Source of the DNA: JAPWJZ01 sp965279315
Lineage (GTDB): Bacteria; Pseudomonadota; Alphaproteobacteria; Micavibrionales; UBA2020
NCBI GenBank assembly: GCA_965279315.1
Contig: OZ257145.1
Location: 1,550,001-1,614,000, forward strand
DNA: 64,000 bases
Reading direction: 5' to 3'
Below the pieces are notes generated by a model. The model was not told the origin of the DNA. It saw only the letters and a program-made list of their open reading frames with translations, and searched no databases. The first letter of the stretch is position 1. Each line of letters starts with the position of its first letter. A program made the position numbers and the translations under genes. Positions 1-8,712 of this stretch are shown here, in pieces.

Positions 1-1
1 T

Positions 2-3000
2 GACGACACTTATATCGTGCGCAATGCAGATGATTTCATCGACGAGATCCTTGATCAGGGTACTGACACGGTCCAGGCGGCGTTTAGCTATACGCTGACC
101 ACCTTCGTCGAAAACCTTGTCCTGACCGGCACGGCGAATATCAACGGCACGGGTAACGGCTTTATCAACACCATCACCGGCAACGCCGGCCAGAACACCA
201 TCGACGGCGGCGTCGGCGCAGATACCATGATCGGCGGCGCGGGCAACGACACATATATCGTCGATGAAATTGGCGATGTGGTGATTGAAGGCGCGGGCAT
301 CGATGTGGAAACCGTGCGTTCCATCGTCAGCTATACCGCGGGCGCGAATATCGAGAACGTGACGCTGGTGGGTGTTCTGTCGATCGACGCGACCGGCAAC
401 AGCCTTGGCAACATCCTGCAAGGCAACGCGGCCGACAACACGCTCGACGGCATGGGCGGGGCGGACCGCATGATCGGCGGCCTCGGCAACGATTATTATT
501 TCGTGGATAGCGCCGGCGACAGCATTACCGAGCTGGCGGGGGAGGGTACCGACACCGTCGAAGCCGCATCCACATATTCACTGGCGGACGCATCTGCGGT
601 CGGCATCGAAAACCTTGTCATCACCGGCACGGGTAATTTCAACGGCACCGGTAACGCGATTAACAACGTCATCACCGGCAACATCGGCAACAACACGCTC
701 GACGGTGCGGCAGGCAACGACACGCTGATCGGCGGCGCAGGCAACGATTACTATGTCGTCGATGCGACCCTCGATGTCGTGAGCGAAAACGCCAGCGAAG
801 GTACGGACAGTGTTTCGTCCTCGGCGACTTTCACCCTTGCAGCCAACGTCGAAAACCTTGTACTGACCGGCACCGGCAATATCAACGGCACAGGTAACGC
901 CAGCGACAACACCATTACCGGCAACAGCGGCGACAACATCCTGACCGGCAACGGTGGCAACGACACCCTCAGTGGCCTTGCGGGTGCTGATACGATGATC
1001 GGCGGTCTGGGCGACGATTATTATGTCGTCGATAACGTCAGCGACGTCGTTTCCGAAAACGCCGGTCAAGGCACAGATACTGTCAGCAGCAACGCGACAT
1101 TCACGCTGAGCGGGTTTATTGAGAATCTCGTCCTGACCGGTACTGCGAATATCAACGGCACCGGCGATGCGGGCGATAACGTTATCACGGGCAACAGCGG
1201 CATCAACACCCTGACCGGCAATGACGGGAACGATACGCTGGATGGCGGCCTTGGCGCCGATATCATGATCGGCGGCATCGGCAACGATACCTATATCGTC
1301 AACGTCACCGGCGACGTCGTGAGCGAAAACGCGCTCGGAGGCATCGACACGATCATCACCAACGCAACCTATGTGCTGGGCGGCAACATCGAAAACCTCG
1401 TGTTGTCGGGCACGGCAGCCATCAACGGCACGGGCGACGGCGGCATGAACGTGATCACCGGCAACAGCGCGGCCAACATGCTGTCGGGTCTCGGCGGCGA
1501 CGATACGCTGGACGGCGGCGCTGGCGCGGATAACATGAACGGCGGCCTTGGTAACGACTTGTTTATCGTCGATAACATCGGCGACAAGGTGACCGAAGGC
1601 GCGGCCGGCGGCACGGATACCGTGCGTAGTTCCGTCAGCTTCACGCTGGCGGCGAATGTCGAAAACCTCACGCTGACCGGCACCGGCAATATCAACGCCA
1701 CGGGCAACGCCGATGCGAACATTCTGCTCGGCAACAGCGGCAACAACACGCTGAACGGCGGCGCTGGCAACGACTTCCTGAACGGCGGGGCGGGCAACGA
1801 CCTTTACATCCTCGACAGCGCGCTGGATATTGTTGCCGATAGCAGCGGCATCGACACCATTCAGGTCAACTTTGAAGCCGACCTAAATGATATTAATTAT
1901 ACCGATATCGAAAACATCATCCTGACTGGAACGACGGCGATCAATGCCACCGGCAACGCATCGGCAAACACGCTGACGGGGAACTCAGGCGTGAATACGC
2001 TGACCGGCGGCGACGGCGACGACGTCTATTACGCCAGCTCGAAAGATGTCATCGTGGAACTTGCGGCGGGCGGCAACGATACGCTGTATGTCACAGTCAC
2101 CGGCACCTTCGTCATCCCGGCCTTTGTCGAAAACGTCATTTTCGTCGGCACGGGCGCTGGCAATGCGACCGGCAACAACGACGTCAACACCTTCGTCGGC
2201 AACGCGGGCAACAACACGCTCGACGGCGGCGGCGGCGCGGATGTGCTGTCGGGCGGCAAGGGCAGCGATGTCTATATCGCCGACAATACCGGCGATATCG
2301 TGATCGAGGGCATCGGCGAAGGCACGGATACGGTGCGCGCGACGGCGTCTTATACGCTGTCGGCCAACGTCGAAAATCTTGTCCTGCTGGGCACCGGCAG
2401 CATCGACGGTACGGGCAACAACCTGAACAACACCATCACCGGAAATTCCGGCAACAACACGCTGGACGGCGGCACCGGCACCGACCGCCTTGTGGGCGGC
2501 GCGGGCAACGACACCTATATCATCGACAATATCCGCGATGTGATCGTGGATACGTCGGGCAACGATACGGTACTGACCGACATCACCTATACGCTCACAT
2601 CGGCAAGCCTTGAAAACCTGACCCTGACCGGCACGGCCGATGTCAACGGCACGGGCAACGCGGTCGTCAACATCCTGACCGGCAATTCGGGCGCGAACAC
2701 GCTCGATGGCGGCGCTGCGAACGATACGCTTATCGGCGGCGACGGTGACGACGTGCTGAAGGGCGGCACGGGCGCAGACGTCATGAACGGCGGTGACGGC
2801 AACGACACCTATACGGTCGATAACATCCACGACCTGATCATCGATGTGACCGGCGAAGGCACGGACAGCCTGACGACCACCGTCAACTACACCCTGTCAT
2901 CGACAGCCGAAATCGAGGTCATCACCCTTGGCGGCGCGACGGCCCTCAACTTCACGGGCAGCGACAGCGACAACACCATCACCGGCAACGCAGCCGCCAA

Positions 3001-3442
3001 CAGCATCGACGGCGGCGGCGGCGATGACATCCTGACAGGCCTTGCCGGCAACGATATCCTGATGGGCGGGCTTGGCGACGATATCCTGACGGGCGGCGCG
3101 GGCGCAGACCGCATGACGGGCGGCGACGGCGCCGATACCTTCGTGTTTGAATTCGCAAGCGCGCTCACGAATATCGACATCATCACCGATTTCGACATTT
3201 CGTCCGACAATGACGTGCTGGATATTTCGGATGTGCTGGCGACCGTCTACGACCCCCTCACCGATGTGCTCAGCGATTTCGTGCGCATCATTGACAGCGG
3301 CGGCAATTCGATCCTGCAGATCGATATCGACGGCTTCGGCGCGGGTACGGCGGCATGGAAAACGATCGCGACCCTGCAGGGCATCAACGGGTTGACAGGC
3401 GTGCAGGCGCTCGTCGACAGTGGGAACCTGATCGTCAGCTAA
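2..3442 (+). CDS. RTX-type calcium-binding repeat protein, C-terminal part (5' end outside window)
   Basis: The reading frame is open to the left edge, where it starts inside a repeat (DDTYIV), so only the C-terminal ~1147 residues are visible. The protein is made of about 12 visible units of 75-90 residues. Each unit pairs a glycine/aspartate nonapeptide patch of the hemolysin type (GGxGxDxx, often followed by NDTYIVD) with a segment like ENLVLTGTxNINGTGN. RTX patches of this kind bind calcium and fold outside the cell after type I secretion. The last ~100 residues (ADTFVF, then ITDFDISSDNDVLDI) form the usual C-terminal secretion region and end in SGNLIVS. The same unit type and C-terminus recur in the giant protein at 54267-61631. 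The N-terminal domain that would define the activity is missing, so it could be an adhesin, a protease or another exoprotein. No ABC exporter is seen nearby. Confidence 0.88.
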   Translation, partial: DDTYIVRNADDFIDEILDQGTDTVQAAFSYTLTTFVENLVLTGTANINGTGNGFINTITGNAGQNTIDGGVGADTMIGGAGNDTYIVDEIGDVVIEGAGIDVETVRSIVSYTAGANIENVTLVGVLSIDATGNSLGNILQGNAADNTLDGMGGADRMIGGLGNDYYFVDSAGDSITELAGEGTDTVEAASTYSLADASAVGIENLVITGTGNFNGTGNAINNVITGNIGNNTLDGAAGNDTLIGGAGNDYYVVDATLDVVSENASEGTDSVSSSATFTLAANVENLVLTGTGNINGTGNASDNTITGNSGDNILTGNGGNDTLSGLAGADTMIGGLGDDYYVVDNVSDVVSENAGQGTDTVSSNATFTLSGFIENLVLTGTANINGTGDAGDNVITGNSGINTLTGNDGNDTLDGGLGADIMIGGIGNDTYIVNVTGDVVSENALGGIDTIITNATYVLGGNIENLVLSGTAAINGTGDGGMNVITGNSAANMLSGLGGDDTLDGGAGADNMNGGLGNDLFIVDNIGDKVTEGAAGGTDTVRSSVSFTLAANVENLTLTGTGNINATGNADANILLGNSGNNTLNGGAGNDFLNGGAGNDLYILDSALDIVADSSGIDTIQVNFEADLNDINYTDIENIILTGTTAINATGNASANTLTGNSGVNTLTGGDGDDVYYASSKDVIVELAAGGNDTLYVTVTGTFVIPAFVENVIFVGTGAGNATGNNDVNTFVGNAGNNTLDGGGGADVLSGGKGSDVYIADNTGDIVIEGIGEGTDTVRATASYTLSANVENLVLLGTGSIDGTGNNLNNTITGNSGNNTLDGGTGTDRLVGGAGNDTYIIDNIRDVIVDTSGNDTVLTDITYTLTSASLENLTLTGTADVNGTGNAVVNILTGNSGANTLDGGAANDTLIGGDGDDVLKGGTGADVMNGGDGNDTYTVDNIHDLIIDVTGEGTDSLTTTVNYTLSSTAEIEVITLGGATALNFTGSDSDNTITGNAAANSIDGGGGDDILTGLAGNDILMGGLGDDILTGGAGADRMTGGDGADTFVFEFASALTNIDIITDFDISSDNDVLDISDVLATVYDPLTDVLSDFVRIIDSGGNSILQIDIDGFGAGTAAWKTIATLQGINGLTGVQALVDSGNLIVS

Positions 3443-3455
3443 AGGCGATTGAATA

Positions 3456-3836
3456 TCAGGAAATGCGCGTCATCGTCACTTGCGTGACGGTGTCGCCGTG
3501 GCGGATGTCGCCGCTCAGGACCATCCGGCCTTCGTTGCGGCTGACGGACAGCATGGTTTTGTATTTCATGATCGATTTGGTGGGGTTGCCGTTTTCGTCG
3601 ATGATGAACTTGCCGCCGCCGGGCGCGTGGCTGGGGTCGAGGGTGCTTTCCATCTGCACCGCGCCTGCCAGGATCGTGAAGAAACTTTCCCAGATGAAGC
3701 CGTTCTTGTCCTTGCGCCAGGTTGTGCCGTCTTTCACCTCTGTCACGCCGTCGCTGTCCAGCATATAGGGGCCGGCGGCGCTGGTGCGGGTGCGTATTTC
3801 GTAGCGTCCGTCAAGCTCGTCCATCGTGATGGGCAT
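3456..3836 (-). CDS. Small hypothetical protein
   Basis: This gene encodes 126 residues and no family was recognised. The ATG is preceded by a good AGGAG ribosome-binding site about 6 bases upstream, which supports this start. The protein is polar, has no signal peptide or membrane segment, and looks like one compact beta-rich domain with alternating short strands (for example KFIIDENGNP and GRMVLSGDIRHGD). It converges with the RTX gene (13 bp between stops) and diverges from dnaX, so it is probably transcribed alone. The function is unknown. Confidence 0.65.
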   Translation of the reverse strand: MPITMDELDGRYEIRTRTSAAGPYMLDSDGVTEVKDGTTWRKDKNGFIWESFFTILAGAVQMESTLDPSHAPGGGKFIIDENGNPTKSIMKYKTMLSVSRNEGRMVLSGDIRHGDTVTQVTMTRIS

Positions 3837-3970
3837 GGGTTTCTCCTGTATTCACCCTACTATGGGGGGCTGCCTGCCCGCAAGCCGCGCAGGTTTATGT
3901 TATTCCGTAAATAATTGAACGGGGGCGGCGAATCCGATACCCTTGTCCTTCATCCATACATGAGGCTTCC

Positions 3971-5623
3971 GTGGCGAAAAAAACTGCCGATACCGCTGTC
4001 GAAAAACCCGCTGAATACCGCGTCCTGGCGCGCAAATACCGCCCGCGCGACTTTTCGCAGCTGAAGGGGCAGGACGCGCTTGTCCGCACGCTGACCAACG
4101 CGATTGAATCGGGCCGCATCGCCCATGCCTTCATGCTGACCGGCGTGCGCGGGGTGGGCAAAACCACCACCGCCCGCATCATCGCCCGCGCCCTCAACTG
4201 CGAAAAAGGCCCGACCATCACGCCCTGCGGCACCTGCGACCAGTGCAAGGCGATATCCGAAGACCGCCATGTGGATGTGCTGGAGATGGATGCGGCGTCC
4301 CATACCGGCGTCGACAACATCCGCGACCTGATCGACACCGTGCAGTATGCACCGGTAAGCGGCCGCTACAAAATCTTCATCATCGACGAAGTCCACATGC
4401 TGTCGAAGGGCGCGTTCAACGCGCTTTTGAAAACGCTGGAGGAACCGCCCGCCCACGCGAAATTCGTGTTCGCCACCACCGAAATCCGCAAAGTGCCCGT
4501 GACCGTCCTGTCGCGCTGCCAGCGTTTCGACCTGAAACGCATCGATGCCGGCGTGCTGGAGGAATATTTTGGCGAGCTGCTACAAAAAGAAAACGTCGTG
4601 GCCGAACAGCAGGCCGTGGCCCTGATCGCCCGCGCCGCCGACGGCTCCGCCCGCGACGGCCTCAGCCTTCTGGATCAGGCCATCTCCCGCGAGCAGGGCA
4701 AAGTGACCGAGGCGCAGGTGCGCGAAATGCTTGGCCTTGTCGACCGCAGCGCAGGCTTTGATTTGTTCGAAGGGTTGATGAAGGGCGACACCATCGGCAC
4801 GCTCAACATCGTCGACACGCTCTATAAAAGCGGCGCCGACCCGATGCAGGTATTGCAGGATCTGCTCGACCTCACGCATTTCCTGACCAAGACGAAAGTC
4901 GCCCCCGAAACCGCGCGCGACCGTGCGCTGCCCGAGGCAGAGCGTGTGCGCGGCGCGGAACTGGCGAAAAAATTGTCTGTGCCCGTGCTGACCCGCACCT
5001 GGCAGATGCTGCTGAAGGGCGCGTCCGAGGTCAACCAGTCGTCCCAGCCGCGCCACGCGCTGGAAATGCTGCTGATCCGCCTGCTGTATGTGGCCGAACA
5101 ACCCACGCCCGGCGATGTGCTGAAACAATTGAAAGACGGCACAACGGTCAGTGCAGGCGGCGGGATTCCGTCCGGCGGCGGCGCACCGCGCGGCACGACT
5201 GTCATGCGCGCGGCTTCGCCCGTTGCCGCGGTCGCTTACCAACCGCAGGAAAACGCAGCGGCGCAGGTGAATAATTTTCAGGAGGCCGTCGCGCTGTTCG
5301 GCCAGAAAAAAGAAGGCATGCTGGAGGCCAGCATCGTCGCCTATGTGCATCTCGTTAAATTTGAGCAGGGGCATCTTGCCATCCGGCTGAAAGAAAACGC
5401 ACCCCAGAATTTGGTCGGCCAGATGTCCGACCGCCTCAGCCTCTGGACGGGCCGCCCGTGGATCGTCAGCCTCAGCCGCGAACAGGGCGAACCGACCCTC
5501 GGCGAAATGAAGCGCACCGAAAAAGCCAATATCGACGCCGAAGTCCGCGCGAGCGTGATGGTGGCCGAAGCCTTGAACGTCTTTAACGGCGCGAAAGTCA
5601 TCGATATCAAGTTCAAGAAGTAG
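3971..5623 (+). CDS. dnaX: DNA polymerase III subunit gamma/tau
   Basis: The AAA+ clamp-loader subunit of DNA polymerase III, which opens and loads the beta sliding clamp and links the polymerases at the fork. The Walker A motif is GVRGVGKT at residues 58-65. Zinc-ligand cysteines lie at about 77, 86, 89 and 92, the Walker B DEVH at 139-142, and a sensor SRC near 181. At 550 residues it has a modest tau-like tail, including the glycine-rich linker near residue 395. The start is GTG with TGAGG six bases upstream; the next residues (AKK) match a normal N-terminus. In many bacteria dnaX is followed by ybaB and recR. Here a convergent ankyrin gene sits between dnaX and ybaB, and recR is not present. 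Confidence 0.96.
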   Translation: MAKKTADTAVEKPAEYRVLARKYRPRDFSQLKGQDALVRTLTNAIESGRIAHAFMLTGVRGVGKTTTARIIARALNCEKGPTITPCGTCDQCKAISEDRHVDVLEMDAASHTGVDNIRDLIDTVQYAPVSGRYKIFIIDEVHMLSKGAFNALLKTLEEPPAHAKFVFATTEIRKVPVTVLSRCQRFDLKRIDAGVLEEYFGELLQKENVVAEQQAVALIARAADGSARDGLSLLDQAISREQGKVTEAQVREMLGLVDRSAGFDLFEGLMKGDTIGTLNIVDTLYKSGADPMQVLQDLLDLTHFLTKTKVAPETARDRALPEAERVRGAELAKKLSVPVLTRTWQMLLKGASEVNQSSQPRHALEMLLIRLLYVAEQPTPGDVLKQLKDGTTVSAGGGIPSGGGAPRGTTVMRAASPVAAVAYQPQENAAAQVNNFQEAVALFGQKKEGMLEASIVAYVHLVKFEQGHLAIRLKENAPQNLVGQMSDRLSLWTGRPWIVSLSREQGEPTLGEMKRTEKANIDAEVRASVMVAEALNVFNGAKVIDIKFKK

Positions 5624-5633
5624 GGTACTTCCT

Positions 5634-6359
5634 TTACCCCACCAGCCCCGCCTTGATCAATTTATGCTCCAGCTGCTGGATCGCCGTGCGGTTGGCGGCG
5701 TCACGTTCTTCCTGGGTCAGCGGAGGCTTGTTGGCATTCGCGGCGGTCATGCCTGCGCCTGCGTTCTTGAATTCGGTTTCCGCCCTGGGCTTCGGCACAT
5801 ACGCCGCTGCCGCCTGTTTTATCAGCTCCGCCACGCCCGTATGTTCGTTGTCGCGCGCGAATTCATATGCGCCGACGCCTTCGGTGTCCTTTATCGTGGG
5901 GTTCGCGCCGGAATCGATCAGCAGCGCGACGGTGTTGCGGTATCCATGCGCGGATGCCGACATCAGCGCGGTATGGCCCTTGGCATTCACATGGTCGATA
6001 TCCGCGCCCGCCTTCAGCAGCACATCGGCAACGGCGGCCTTGCCCTCGAACGCGGCGAACATCAGCGCGGTCGATCCGTTCGCATTCACGGCCTCGAGGT
6101 CGGCATTGGGCGCGCGCGCCAGTATCCATGCCGCTTCCTTCGCGCCCGCCTGCGCCGCCGCCATCAATCCGGTCAGGCCGTTAGCATTGCGCCATGTCAC
6201 CGCTTCGGGGTTGTCCATCAGGATTTTCTGGACCATGGCGGCATCATTGATGCCGACCGCGCTGAACAGGCGCAGGCGCGGGTCGTAATTGCGGGGCTCG
6301 GATTCAATTCCACGCGATGCCGCCGCGTTGAATGCGGATGTCAGTCCTGAACTCGTCAC
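5634..6359 (-). CDS. Ankyrin-repeat protein
   Basis: A 241-residue protein with about four ankyrin repeats between residues 30 and 180. Typical signatures are NGLTGLMAAAQAG, NGSTALMFAAFEGK and KGHTALMSASAHG, each followed by a VxxLLxxGADI-type helix end. Ankyrin repeats are protein-binding scaffolds, and the partner cannot be read from sequence. There is no signal peptide. The C-terminal 60 residues are low in complexity and end in a short charged helix. It is convergent with dnaX (10 bp apart) and divergent from ybaB, so it interrupts the usual dnaX-ybaB order. A second ankyrin gene lies at 10487-11476. Confidence 0.85.
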   Translation of the reverse strand: MTSSGLTSAFNAAASRGIESEPRNYDPRLRLFSAVGINDAAMVQKILMDNPEAVTWRNANGLTGLMAAAQAGAKEAAWILARAPNADLEAVNANGSTALMFAAFEGKAAVADVLLKAGADIDHVNAKGHTALMSASAHGYRNTVALLIDSGANPTIKDTEGVGAYEFARDNEHTGVAELIKQAAAAYVPKPRAETEFKNAGAGMTAANANKPPLTQEERDAANRTAIQQLEHKLIKAGLVG

Positions 6360-6410
6360 TTGTGCCTTCGTCCTTTTATATCAGCAGCCGCGCGCATCGC
6401 CCGCGCGGCA

Positions 6411-6452
6411 GTTGAGCTTTTTTATATTGTTTAACCTTACCATAAGCTCAAC
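6411..6452. repeat. Inverted repeat in the ankyrin/ybaB intergenic region
   Basis: GTTGAGC at 6411-6417 is mirrored by GCTCAAC at 6446-6452, across an AT-rich loop. It lies in the divergent promoter region between the ankyrin gene and ybaB and could be a regulator site. No other evidence supports a function. Confidence 0.3.
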
Positions 6453-6536
6453 ATGAGCACAAATATTCCCTGAATCGGTCAATTATTTCAGTGAATTAGC
6501 CTTGAGGTACATATAGACCATATTCACGGGGTCGGG

Positions 6537-6563
6537 TTGACTCATGCTCCCCACCCCTATAAT
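6537..6563 (+). promoter_or_regulatory. Candidate sigma-70-type promoter for ybaB
   Basis: TTGACT at 6537-6542 and TATAAT at 6558-6563 are separated by 15 bp, slightly short of the optimum. They lie about 36 bp ahead of the ybaB start at 6599. The -10 match is perfect, but the spacing leaves some doubt. Confidence 0.5.
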
Positions 6564-6598
6564 TTCCAGACACACATATAAATGCGAAGGATCAGCGA

Positions 6599-6922
6599 AT
6601 GGCAAACTTTGCCCAGATGATGCAGAAGGCCGGCAAGTTCAAGCAGGAAATGGAAAAGATGCAGCAGCGCGTCAACGCCATGGATATTCCGGGCGCGGCG
6701 GGCAACGGCCTCGTCACTTGCGTCGTCTCCGGCAAGCATGAACTGAAAAAACTGAAAATCGATCCCTCGCTCATCAAGGCGGACGAAGCCGATGTGATGG
6801 AAGACATGATCATCGCCGCCATCAACGACGCCCGCAACAAGGCGGAAAAAGTGATGGCGGATGAAACATCCAAACTGATGGCCGATATGGGCCTGCCCGC
6901 CAATATGGGCTTACCTTTCTAA
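6599..6922 (+). CDS. ybaB: YbaB/EbfC-family nucleoid-associated protein
   Basis: A 107-residue DNA-binding protein of the YbaB/EbfC family, which forms dimers that bind DNA and is often encoded beside dnaX and recR. The N-terminal helix is methionine/glutamine rich (NFAQMMQKAGKFKQEMEKMQ). The core has the family pattern of a glycine-rich strand (GNGLVTCVVSGKHELKKLKIDPSL) followed by DVMEDMIIAAINDARNKAE. The length is normal for the family. It is followed after 24 bp by the gene at 6947, on the same strand, which sits where recR would be expected. Confidence 0.93.
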   Translation: MANFAQMMQKAGKFKQEMEKMQQRVNAMDIPGAAGNGLVTCVVSGKHELKKLKIDPSLIKADEADVMEDMIIAAINDARNKAEKVMADETSKLMADMGLPANMGLPF

Positions 6923-6946
6923 TTTTAATCTTAAGGAGATTTAACG

Positions 6947-7579
6947 ATGGCTTTCGATTATTCAACCGCCGGCCTGCCCCAGAACGACCGCTGGAACGTG
7001 GCGACGCAGATCTGCAACCAGTGGCTCAACGAAAACATGGGCTTCTTCGGCCCTGAACGCATCAACAGCTTCATGCATAACCAGCCGGTCGCCGCCGCAA
7101 AACGCATCATCGACAACACGGGCGACTGGTCCGAAGAATCCGTGACGCTGCTGCTGCTGGGCCCCGCGAAATCCACGCTGCTGGCGAATGCGCAGACCGA
7201 AACCGTTGCCCGCAATATTTTCGGCGACCGCGCCATCGACCTGCTGCAAGCGATGGCCGACCCGTCGAAAGCGGACGCCGAAATGATCCGCGACATGAAC
7301 CGCATCTTCATCGCCGAAGGCGTCTCCACCATGACCGACCAGATGATCGGCCGCGCGAAAATCGACCAGCACCACGAAACCCGCTGGAACATCCTGCACA
7401 ACCTGGAACGCACCCATGCGACCATCAAGGGGCAGGATCCCGCGCTCGATAAAATTTTCTTGGAAGCCGCCCAGAAATCCCACGACGCATTGGAAGGCCT
7501 CGACCGGGCAGCGGCAGCCATCGCAAAAAAGCCGATGAAGCCCCCGGTGAACCCGCATAAACCCGGCGGCCCGCACTAA
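6947..7579 (+). CDS. Hypothetical protein downstream of ybaB
   Basis: A protein of 210 residues, mostly helical and soluble, with no recognised domain. The start has an excellent AAGGAG site. The middle is rich in acidic and helical segments (DRAIDLLQAMADPSKADAEMIRDMNRIF), and a histidine-containing segment follows (DQHHETRWNILHNLERTHATIK). The tail is proline/histidine rich (KPPVNPHKPGGPH). It shares the ybaB transcription unit and ends at a strong terminator. It takes the place of recR in the common dnaX-ybaB-recR order, but it shows no RecR zinc finger or TOPRIM motif, so it is not recR. The function is unknown. Confidence 0.7.
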   Translation: MAFDYSTAGLPQNDRWNVATQICNQWLNENMGFFGPERINSFMHNQPVAAAKRIIDNTGDWSEESVTLLLLGPAKSTLLANAQTETVARNIFGDRAIDLLQAMADPSKADAEMIRDMNRIFIAEGVSTMTDQMIGRAKIDQHHETRWNILHNLERTHATIKGQDPALDKIFLEAAQKSHDALEGLDRAAAAIAKKPMKPPVNPHKPGGPH

Positions 7580-7582
7580 AAT

Positions 7583-7609
7583 AAAAACCCCGCGAGAGCG
7601 GGGTTTTTT
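7583..7609 (+). terminator. Rho-independent terminator after the ybaB operon
   Basis: An AACCCCGC stem with a GAGA loop and GCGGGGTT is followed by a run of T. It lies 4 bp past the stop of the gene at 6947-7579. Confidence 0.9.
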
Positions 7610-7663
7610 ATATGTTGTGCGCGGCAAAAAGCGAGTATTCACGATCTAAATCGTGATTAGCTG

Positions 7664-8170
7664 TTATTTGATCGCATCAAGCGTTTCAATTCCGAGTAAG
7701 CTCGATAGCGTATAAAATTTTACATCGCGTATGATGCCGTCCGATGTAATGCGGAACTCAAGCCTATAGCCCGCTTTTCTAACGAGGTTGCCTTTTCCGT
7801 AGAATTTACATGATACAGCCGTACCTTTTTTCCAAGGGGCGGACGGTGTGCAATCACCAGGGACACCACCATTTGGGTCAAGCCAAGAAATCCATGAGTA
7901 TGGACTGTCGGGACGATCAGTCTTGTTCCATGCTTCATAGTCTTTTTGAATGTCAAAGCCTTCCATTTTAGCTTTAACTTCTTTCGACAGCTGCGCATCT
8001 GCCATCAGTTGCTTATCTGTCATTTGCCCTGCCCCAAAGTTCATGGCAAGTGCTTCACTGCTTGATAAGCAGGCGCAAAGTTCTCGCATCGGCAGTAAGA
8101 AGACCCCGAGCATGATAAGCACGGCGACGAAGCCCAATACTGGTTTATTCATTCGCCTTAAATTGCTCAT
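7664..8170 (-). CDS. Hypothetical membrane-anchored or secreted protein (toxin operon gene 4)
   Basis: A protein of 168 residues starting MSNLRRMNKPVLGF. The start was chosen because its ATG overlaps the TGA of the upstream gene (ATGA at 8167-8170); the longer open frame upstream only shadows that gene. Residues 8-26 form a single hydrophobic segment (VLGFVAVLIMLGVFLLPM), giving a signal anchor or a signal peptide. The rest is polar, with two cysteines in the C-terminal half (GDCTPSAPWKKGTAVSCKFY) and an ending that looks like a small beta domain. It is the last gene of a four-gene unit with a toxin-like first gene. The function is unknown. Confidence 0.6.
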   Translation of the reverse strand: MSNLRRMNKPVLGFVAVLIMLGVFLLPMRELCACLSSSEALAMNFGAGQMTDKQLMADAQLSKEVKAKMEGFDIQKDYEAWNKTDRPDSPYSWISWLDPNGGVPGDCTPSAPWKKGTAVSCKFYGKGNLVRKAGYRLEFRITSDGIIRDVKFYTLSSLLGIETLDAIK

Positions 8171-8394
8171 AAATGCAGCTCCCAAGCCCCCAGCGGGACG
8201 CCCCATTTGCGCATGGCGTGGACCTGCGCCTCGATCAAATCTTCCTGCAGGTATTCGGCGTATAATTCGCCCAGCGGCTCGAAAGCGCGCAGCATATAGC
8301 GGTGGAATTCCTTTTCCTTCTGCGGGCCGATCACTGGCTCCCGCTCGATCTCGAAGGTCAGGTTCTCCGCGCTGAAATCCGTTACCCATCTCAT
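8167..8394 (-). CDS. Small acidic protein, paralogue of 8455-8712; candidate immunity protein
   Basis: A protein of 75 residues. The ATG at 8394 is preceded by GGAGGG with a 6-base spacer, so this start is preferred over a GTG/ATG further upstream. Aligned with the next upstream gene it shows the same plan: an N-terminal W plus LTFEIERE, a middle FEPLGELYAEYLQEDLIEAQ, and the ending KWGVPLGAWEL. The two are therefore tandem paralogues. Small acidic paralogous proteins right after a toxin-like gene are typical of immunity proteins; that role is inferred here. Its stop overlaps the next start by ATGA. Confidence 0.65.
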   Translation of the reverse strand: MRWVTDFSAENLTFEIEREPVIGPQKEKEFHRYMLRAFEPLGELYAEYLQEDLIEAQVHAMRKWGVPLGAWELHL

Positions 8395-8454
8395 GTCCAA
8401 CCCTCCGTCACCAACCCGATTATCCTCGTGTAGGCCACGCGTGTGCAAGCCCTT

Positions 8455-8712
8455 TCATGGCAACGCGTCTGTACCTTCATTGACCACCTTCCAGCACTCC
8501 ATCGGAACGCCCCATTTTTCCTGGGCCTGTTCTTGTGCAATATCTAGTTCATCTTGCACATAGTCGAACAGCTGAATGCCCTCGGCATCGAACACGCGGA
8601 GAAAAAAACTCGGCACTTTTGTGTTATTCATGATGTCGCGCATCATTTCGCGCTCTATTTCAAATGTCCATGATTGTGGATGTTCATAATCCGCTTCCCA
8701 CGTCCAATTCAT
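8455..8712 (-). CDS. Small acidic protein; candidate immunity protein
   Basis: A protein of 85 residues beginning MNWTWEADYEHP. It is acidic and soluble, with a helical second half (FDYVQDELDIAQEQAQEKWG) followed by VPMECWKV. The ATG overlaps the stop of the toxin-like gene (ATGA at 8709-8712), which shows translational coupling. It is paralogous to the gene at 8167-8394, 60 bp downstream. The coupling to a gene with a toxin-type linker suggests the cognate immunity protein, but no immunity family was recognised by name. Confidence 0.68.
   Translation of the reverse strand: MNWTWEADYEHPQSWTFEIEREMMRDIMNNTKVPSFFLRVFDAEGIQLFDYVQDELDIAQEQAQEKWGVPMECWKVVNEGTDALP

Noticed and set aside
3837..3970. 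Possible 4.5S signal-recognition-particle RNA ahead of dnaX
   Set aside because: The conserved GGAAGCAGCC-type core is not found; the gap is short and looks like a simple promoter region.
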